Shown here: piece after piece, positions 62,788-64,000 of the stretch
How the letters are laid out: the number at the start of each line of letters is the position of its first letter
Position numbering within the stretch: position 1 is the stretch's first letter
Source: SIG307 sp964609025
Lineage (GTDB): Bacteria; Bacillota; Clostridia; Lachnospirales; Lachnospiraceae
Reading direction: 5' to 3'
Assembly: GCA_964609025.1 (NCBI GenBank)
Contig: CAZSQM010000006.1
Span: 45,384 to 109,383 of the forward strand
DNA length: 64,000 nt
Position numbers and translations under genes: made by a program
Notes under the pieces: generated by a model
Told to the model about the DNA's origin: nothing
Database searches by the model: none
What the model saw: the letters and a program-made list of their open reading frames with translations, nothing else

Positions 62788-63107
62788 ATTTTTCTCCTAT
62801 CCCAAAATGCCAAGATATGCCCCATTTTGCATGGTTTTATCGGGGTTTCCGGCACTTCATTGTTTTTGTTATTCTGTCACACTTTATACCCTATCATGGC
62901 ATATCGTAGCACAACGTTTCCTCGTACAGTAGTAAAATCGTAGTAGAAATTTTGGTGTTTACTACCGCAATTTAGGGGGTGTATATTTGTAAACGCCCCA
63001 CTCCAGAATAATTTTCATAAAAAGCAATCAGTTTTCTTCCTGTTTTCAACTTGGAAACTGGAAGTTGTCAAAAGCCTTTCGGTTTCTGCAATATCCTTTT
63101 CATTTTT
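62788..63107. other. Gene-free spacer
   Basis: About 320 bases between the phosphatase and the RelE/ParE gene. No supported coding region, tRNA or repeat. A short imperfect repeat (TAGTAGAAATTTTGGTGTTTAC near 62940) was seen without any clear meaning. Possibly debris next to the toxin module. Confidence 0.5.
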
Positions 63108-63428
63108 TTACAATCCACTTATGATATTCAAATAATCCTGCCTCTGATCAACGACTGCATAGACCGTAACAACCCTTTCACTCTCATCGGTTTTATAAAA
63201 GACAAGATTCTTTTCCAAAACAAGAACCTTATAGTCCTGCCTACGAAGAACCATGTAGCGTGGGTACATTCCCGGATAAGGAGTATCCTCAAGCCCCATA
63301 ATCTGCTCTTCCAGTTCATCCAATTTCTCCATTGCAACGTCCGGGCCGAACTCCTCTGCACTATAAAGGACAATCTTATGAATATGGGCGTCCGCTGTAT
63401 CGGTTCTGATTACAGTATATTTAGCCAT
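63108..63428 (-). CDS. RelE/ParE-type toxin family protein
   Basis: A 106-residue protein of the RelE/ParE fold: MAKYTVIRTDTADAHIHKIVLYSAEEFGPDVAMEKLDELEEQIMGL, then MYPRYMVLRRQDYKVLVLEKNLVFYKTDESERVVTVYAVVDQRQDYLNII. The C-terminal strand order and the VFYKTDE / VYAVVDQRQDY segments are typical. GAAGGAG precedes the ATG. A conventional antitoxin gene is missing upstream: only a 23-codon frame overlapping the start is present, behind an 11-base inverted repeat. It may be a remnant or rely on an antitoxin elsewhere. Confidence 0.82.
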   Translation of the reverse strand: MAKYTVIRTDTADAHIHKIVLYSAEEFGPDVAMEKLDELEEQIMGLEDTPYPGMYPRYMVLRRQDYKVLVLEKNLVFYKTDESERVVTVYAVVDQRQDYLNIISGL

Positions 63429-63498
63429 TCTGTTTCTCCTTCAACATTGCGCGTAAACTCACATTATTTCCTGTAAAGCCGGCATACTGCACCTCCTA
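63427..63498 (-). CDS. Possible 23-codon frame overlapping the toxin start
   Basis: A GTG-started frame (QYAGFTGNNVSLRAMLKEKQNG after the initiator) ends with a stop overlapping the toxin ATG (ATGGCTAA). In a different frame, the best ribosome binding site (AGGAGG 6 bases from ATG) opens only an 8-codon peptide. Either could be the tail of a deleted antitoxin. Coding status is doubtful. Confidence 0.25.
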
Positions 63499-63500
63499 CT

Positions 63501-63537
63501 CTTTATAGACAAATTCTATCGCATTCTGTCTATAAAG
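63501..63537. promoter_or_regulatory. Inverted repeat upstream of the toxin gene
   Basis: CTTTATAGACA (63501-63511) and its exact complement TGTCTATAAAG (63527-63537), 15 bases apart. It is placed like a toxin-antitoxin operator. The repeated TATAGACA half-sites could each bind a dimer. Confidence 0.6.
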
Positions 63538-63728
63538 TAAATCCCTATTCTGGATTTCCAGGGTGACACAAATATTTTTTACATGCATGTTGTTTTCTCT
63601 CCGATTGACCGAAACAAACGGGCACTCTGTTAGCTATTCTTCAATAGCAAGCCCAACCATTACCGACCCGCGCAAAAACAGCCACCACGTTTCCGTGACA
63701 GCTGCTTACAAATCAAACTATATTCCCT

Positions 63729-63944
63729 CTATCCTCTTGTTTCCAAATACTGTTGCACCGCCTCTAAAAACTCTTTTGCACATTCTAACCGAACCTCTGC
63801 ATCTTGTTTTGGAGCAATAAAGAAATCATCATAATCACAAAGATTTCTAATCTGAAATGCTGCCTGCAAATACTTTGAAAACTTCGCGTCAAATATCTTC
63901 GTCTTCACATATTCCTTCTTCATAAACAAGAAATACCGATTATC
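63729..63944 (-). pseudogene. HEPN domain protein, 5'-truncated remnant
   Basis: The frame encodes about 70 residues, NRYFLFMKKEYVKTKIFDAKFSKYLQAAFQIRNLCDYDDFFIAPKQDAEVRLECAKEFLEAVQQYL. This matches the second half of HEPN-domain proteins (FVK...R..CDYDDF...A.EFL). The first half, with the paired helices, is absent, and a stop precedes the frame at 63945-63947. Likely a decayed gene from an MNT/HEPN-type pair; no nucleotidyltransferase gene is seen. Confidence 0.65.
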
Positions 63945-64000
63945 TTATTTCTTTTTCACCGGAATCCAAATCTCGCAATAATACTTTTCATCCTGTGTCC
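63945..64000 (-). CDS. C-terminal end of a GyrI-like effector-binding protein (partial)
   Basis: The last codons read TQDEKYYCEIWIPVKKK then stop. The ending EIWIPVKK is characteristic of GyrI-like/AraC effector-binding domains. The rest is beyond the window edge. Its stop directly abuts the HEPN remnant frame. Confidence 0.55.
   Translation of the reverse strand, partial: TQDEKYYCEIWIPVKKK

Noticed and set aside
62788..63107. Integrase or antitoxin remnant in the spacer
   Set aside because: Translations of short stretches in all frames gave no recognisable motif.

Overview
The window looks like a chromosome segment of an anaerobic, probably spore-forming Clostridia, most like Lachnospiraceae. 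The evidence is the mix of families: an oxygen-independent ribonucleotide reductase (NrdD), acetate kinase, PdxST with a MocR regulator, T-box leaders on trpB2 and serS, a LysM/GH18 protein of the spore-lysin type, a DUF1846 protein, a DUF4250 protein, CheV and an HD-GYP protein. Strong AGGAGG-type ribosome binding sites occur throughout. Most genes lie on the minus strand. No rRNA, CRISPR array or prophage was seen. This assignment is inference from gene content; no search was run.

Layout. 1-7.4 kb: the 5' part of ackA, divergent argH, a secreted beta-propeller lipoprotein with a C-terminal chagasin-like domain, a SIMPL-domain protein and a peptidoglycan-binding SpoIID-like protein. 7.5-10.9 kb: trpB2 behind a tryptophan T-box, then a short AT-rich island with hicAB, an XRE regulator and an odd 24-bp repeat. 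10.9-19.9 kb: GH18/LysM protein, histidine phosphatase, DUF374 acyltransferase-like protein, aroA, a decayed ABC/AraC remnant, azlCD, a MraY-type transferase and an amidase. 20-25.8 kb: a GntR-ABC exporter operon with its palindromic operator, and rhaBAD for L-rhamnose breakdown.

26-37.1 kb: NhaC antiporter, pdxST with divergent truncated pdxR, flavin reductase-like protein, serS with a complex T-box leader, tcdA overlapping an SseB-like gene, and nrdD carrying a thioredoxin-like tail. 37.3-46.9 kb: the operon U32-like/TPR lipoprotein/hflX, a palindrome-rich spacer beside tRNA-Gly, an AEC transporter, DUF4250, hisHF, an acidic zinc-ribbon membrane protein and cheV. 47-57 kb: HD-GYP protein, lipoprotein, DUF1846 protein, mntP, two tandem SGNH hydrolases, a CDF transporter and a CAP protein. 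57.3-62.8 kb: a MoxR/DUF58/transglutaminase operon with a low-molecular-weight phosphatase upstream. 63-64 kb: a RelE/ParE-type toxin lacking a normal antitoxin, a HEPN remnant, and the end of a GyrI-like gene cut by the window edge.

No single new defence or metabolic system is evident. The most unusual points are several domain fusions (NrdD-thioredoxin, beta-propeller-chagasin, EF-Tu-domain-2-like with SseB, zinc ribbon-MoxR), the repeat-flanked hicAB island, and the palindromic repeats near tRNA-Gly and serS.
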